Position numbers and translations under genes: made by a program. A DNA stretch of 34,660 bases from JALYXS01 sp051003795 (GTDB lineage Bacteria > Acidobacteriota > Terriglobia > Bryobacterales > Bryobacteraceae), in contig JBPCKZ010000164.1 of assembly GCA_051003795.1 (NCBI GenBank), positions 1 through 34,660 of the forward strand, given 5' to 3'. Below are positions 33,058-34,660 of the stretch, one piece after another. How positions within the stretch are numbered: position 1 is the first letter of the stretch; each line of letters begins with the position of its first letter. The notes beneath the pieces were generated by a model. The model was not told where the DNA came from, did no database searches, and saw only the letters and a list, made by a program, of their open reading frames with translations.

Positions 33058-34094
33058 AGAGACGCAATTTTCTCAAGTCGGCGTTCTACGCGGCCGCCTT
33101 GCCGTCCTTCGCGCAGAATCGCGCGGAGAATATCAAGCTTTGCCACAGGCTGGATGCCAAAAGCATCACGGAAGACGACCTGCACTTCTTGCAGCAGATC
33201 GGATTGCAGTGGGTGAGGCTCGAGTTCGGCGAAGGCGATGTCGGGCTGGATGCCCTGAGGGCCGAGCAGCGGCGCTTCGCGAAGTTCGGGATGCGAATTT
33301 ACTCGGGCGTGCATTATTCGTATCGCTCGACGAAGGTTCAGTTGGGGCAGGCGGGCCGCGACAAAGACATCGAAACGTATTGCCGTTTTCTGCGGGATAT
33401 CGGAAAGCTGGGCGTGCCGGTCGCCTCATACGACTTCCATCCGGCAAACACTTACACGACTAAGATGGTCCAGCGTCGCGGCTATACGTCCCGCGAATTC
33501 GACCTGAGCGATTTCCGCGACAAGGTGGAGAAGCGCCGGTTCGATCGCGATTATTCGGCGGACGACATGTGGGCCAACTACACCTATTTCATGAAAGCCG
33601 TGCTCCCGGTCGCCGAAGAAGCGGGCGTGAAGCTGGCGCTGCATCCCGACGATCCGCCGCTTGCGACGATGAACGGCGTGGCGAAACTGTTCACGCACTA
33701 CGACGGGTATCGTCGCGCCGAGCGGATCGCCGGCAACAGCAAGAATTGGGGGCTTACCTTCTGCGTGGGAACGTGGTCGGAAGGCGGAGATCGCATGGGC
33801 AAGAATGTCTTCGAGATGATTCGCGATTTCGGCGGCCGCGGCAAGATCCTCGAAGTGCATTTCCGCAACGTGACGGGGCCGCTGCCGCATTTCGTCGAAA
33901 CGTTTCCGGACGACGGTTACATGGACATGTATCAGGTGATGAAAGCGCTGCGCGAGGTGCGATTCAGCGGCGCGGCGGAGCCGGACCACGTTCCGAAGAT
34001 CGTTGGAGACGGCGGATTGCCGCGCGCGGGAACGGCTTATTGCATCGCATACATGCGCGCGTTGTTGAAGCGGGCGAATGAAGAAGTTGGATAA
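33042..34094 (+). CDS. Mannonate dehydratase-like TIM-barrel protein with Tat leader
   Basis: A 350-residue protein, probably UxuA-like (D-mannonate to 2-keto-3-deoxygluconate). Seen: LALHPDDPP (about 199-207), LTFCVGTWSEGG (about 238-249), VHFRNVTGPLPHFVETFPDDGYMDM (His274 region) and the AEPDHVP block, all UxuA hallmarks. The leader MKRRNFLKSAFYAAALPSFA is a Tat signal; UxuA is normally cytoplasmic, so this is either an exported variant or a xylose-isomerase-like relative of different activity. The start may be ATG 33042 (overlapping the hydrolase stop) or ATG 33054, four codons later, which gives a cleaner Tat leader. Last gene of the plus-strand operon. Confidence 0.85.
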   Translation: MMVEMKRRNFLKSAFYAAALPSFAQNRAENIKLCHRLDAKSITEDDLHFLQQIGLQWVRLEFGEGDVGLDALRAEQRRFAKFGMRIYSGVHYSYRSTKVQLGQAGRDKDIETYCRFLRDIGKLGVPVASYDFHPANTYTTKMVQRRGYTSREFDLSDFRDKVEKRRFDRDYSADDMWANYTYFMKAVLPVAEEAGVKLALHPDDPPLATMNGVAKLFTHYDGYRRAERIAGNSKNWGLTFCVGTWSEGGDRMGKNVFEMIRDFGGRGKILEVHFRNVTGPLPHFVETFPDDGYMDMYQVMKALREVRFSGAAEPDHVPKIVGDGGLPRAGTAYCIAYMRALLKRANEEVG

Positions 34095-34115
34095 TATCCG
34101 AGAGCTATTTCACGG

Positions 34116-34302
34116 CTAGCTGAGCGCCTGTACAATTTCGTTGTGACCCATTTTCGCGCCCATGAGCGCGGGCGTGCCCATGCTTCGGCATCATTCTCCT
34201 CCGGGTCGGCTCCGTGTTCAATCAGCAGCCTCACAAGCTGGATGTAGGACGTCAGAATAAACGGCAAATCGCTCATTGGAATCCAAAGGGATGATGCGAG
34301 CC
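34116..34302 (-). pseudogene. Ankyrin-repeat gene fragment, frameshifted and truncated
   Basis: On the minus strand LVRLLIEHGADPEENDAE is one ankyrin repeat. Adding one base at about 34182-34183 continues it as GMGTPALMGAKMGHNEIVQALS and a TAG at 34118-34116, a normal ankyrin repeat end. As written the frame runs on wrongly to 34037. The 5' part of the gene is missing; upstream lies the direct-repeat pair at 34303-34345, so an insertion probably removed it. Confidence 0.75.
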
Positions 34303-34345
34303 CGTGCCACAAATCGTGACAATGCGTGCCACAATTCCTGTCAAT
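34303..34345. repeat. Pair of 21-bp direct repeats, possible mobile-element end
   Basis: 34303-34323 and 34325-34345 match at 18 of 21 bases (period 22 bp), each beginning CGTGCCACAA. Short multiple direct repeats inside the ends are typical of IS21-like elements; no transposase is visible, so the element type is a guess. Confidence 0.5.
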
Positions 34346-34646
34346 ATCCTATGGTTGTGTCAGTGTTTGGGGCATAATCCTACGCCTCGAGGCGTTGGGG
34401 GACGTGGCCGATCGGGGCGGTCCGGAACGGACACATCAGTGAAACGCTGCCGCGCGACAAGTGATGATCTATGTGCTGATTCGGGATGCCGCCCAACTTC
34501 CGGAATGCCGACGATCTGGGACGGGACGGCGAGCAACTTCCCGGAACCGGACTTGAACGAAGCCTTACGGCAGACGCTTCGCGTGCCCGGTAGCCTGATG
34601 CGCCGAACCACGGATGGCGGTATGTATGGGTTACAAGGAGGTCCCC
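34346..34646. other. Non-coding stretch upstream of a new gene
   Basis: No open frame with family-like sequence on either strand. It contains the perfect 14-bp palindrome ACGCCTCGAGGCGT (34382-34395) and several CCGGAA-containing repeats (near 34421, 34501 and 34542). Possibly the outer end of an inserted element. Confidence 0.5.
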
Positions 34647-34660
34647 GTGACCCAGCTTCG
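34647..34660 (+). CDS. Start of an unidentified gene, cut by right edge
   Basis: AAGGAGGT (34635-34642) sits four bases before GTG 34647, a near-perfect ribosome site. Only five codons are visible (V/M-T-Q-L-R). The MTQLR opening is seen in tyrosine recombinases linked to insertion elements, which would suit the repeats to its left, but the visible part is too short to decide. Confidence 0.45.

Noticed and set aside
34303..34345. Direct repeats as a CRISPR remnant
   Set aside because: Only two 21-bp units one base apart; no spacer-length gap or cas gene.

Overview
The window looks like chromosomal DNA of an acidobacterium, probably of the Bryobacterales/Solibacter type. It is GC-rich and has a strong soil-Acidobacteriota flavour: a paired DUF1592/DUF1552 module, exported carboxypeptidase-regulatory-like proteins in tandem, a zinc-ribbon/TPR Ser/Thr kinase, PEP-CTERM and Asp-box proteins, and many Tat-type leaders. 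No tRNA, rRNA or CRISPR array was seen. The taxonomy is inference from gene content only.

Layout. (1) 1-3219: an Sfp-type phosphopantetheinyl transferase (cut by the left edge) diverges from coaD, which is followed by an aspartate-type aminotransferase and a class I mannose-6-phosphate isomerase. (2) 3193-3871: a Phd/VapC toxin-antitoxin pair whose toxin has a CTG start and a frameshifted C-terminus. (3) 3884-9391: an outer-membrane barrel-like protein, then a 3.9 kb Asp-box/Ig-like exoprotein gene broken by five single-base indels and carrying an NPDLS repeat tract. (4) 9355-14969, minus strand: ispG, DUF2203 and a Ser/Thr kinase in one run, preceded by a membrane-anchored TIR protein. (5) 15035-19785: a SnoaL-like protein, two tandem exported beta-sandwich paralogues (the first frameshifted) and an exported metallo-beta-lactamase-fold enzyme. 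(6) 19884-22623: a PEP-CTERM protein, then a sorbosone-type dehydrogenase translationally coupled to a seven-haem cytochrome. (7) 28144-22625, minus strand: a tight operon of a Yip1 protein, a CusF-SCO1 fusion, a TPR protein, a Tat-leader PLP enzyme and two tandem Uma2 proteins. (8) 28178-34094, plus strand: DUF1592 haem protein, DUF1552 protein, alpha/beta hydrolase and mannonate dehydratase-like protein, all with export leaders. (9) 34116-34660: a broken ankyrin gene next to repeats that resemble a mobile-element end, and the first codons of a new gene.

How it fits together. The right half is almost entirely extracytoplasmic: dehydrogenase plus multihaem cytochrome, copper-delivery protein, and a haem/Tat protein cluster with sugar-acid and ester chemistry. 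This suggests periplasmic oxidation and breakdown of plant- or microbe-derived carbohydrate, though no substrate can be read from sequence. The left part is housekeeping.

The most striking overall pattern is that eight single-base indels fall in four accessory genes (about 6 kb) while I see none in the remaining roughly 26 kb of coding sequence. Each broken gene can be restored to a family-like protein by adding or removing single bases. The best leads for a second look are this indel clustering, two CTG starts in CTGA stop/start overlaps, the coupled dehydrogenase-heptahaem cytochrome pair, the TIR membrane receptor-like protein, and the tandem Uma2 genes in a copper/secretion operon.
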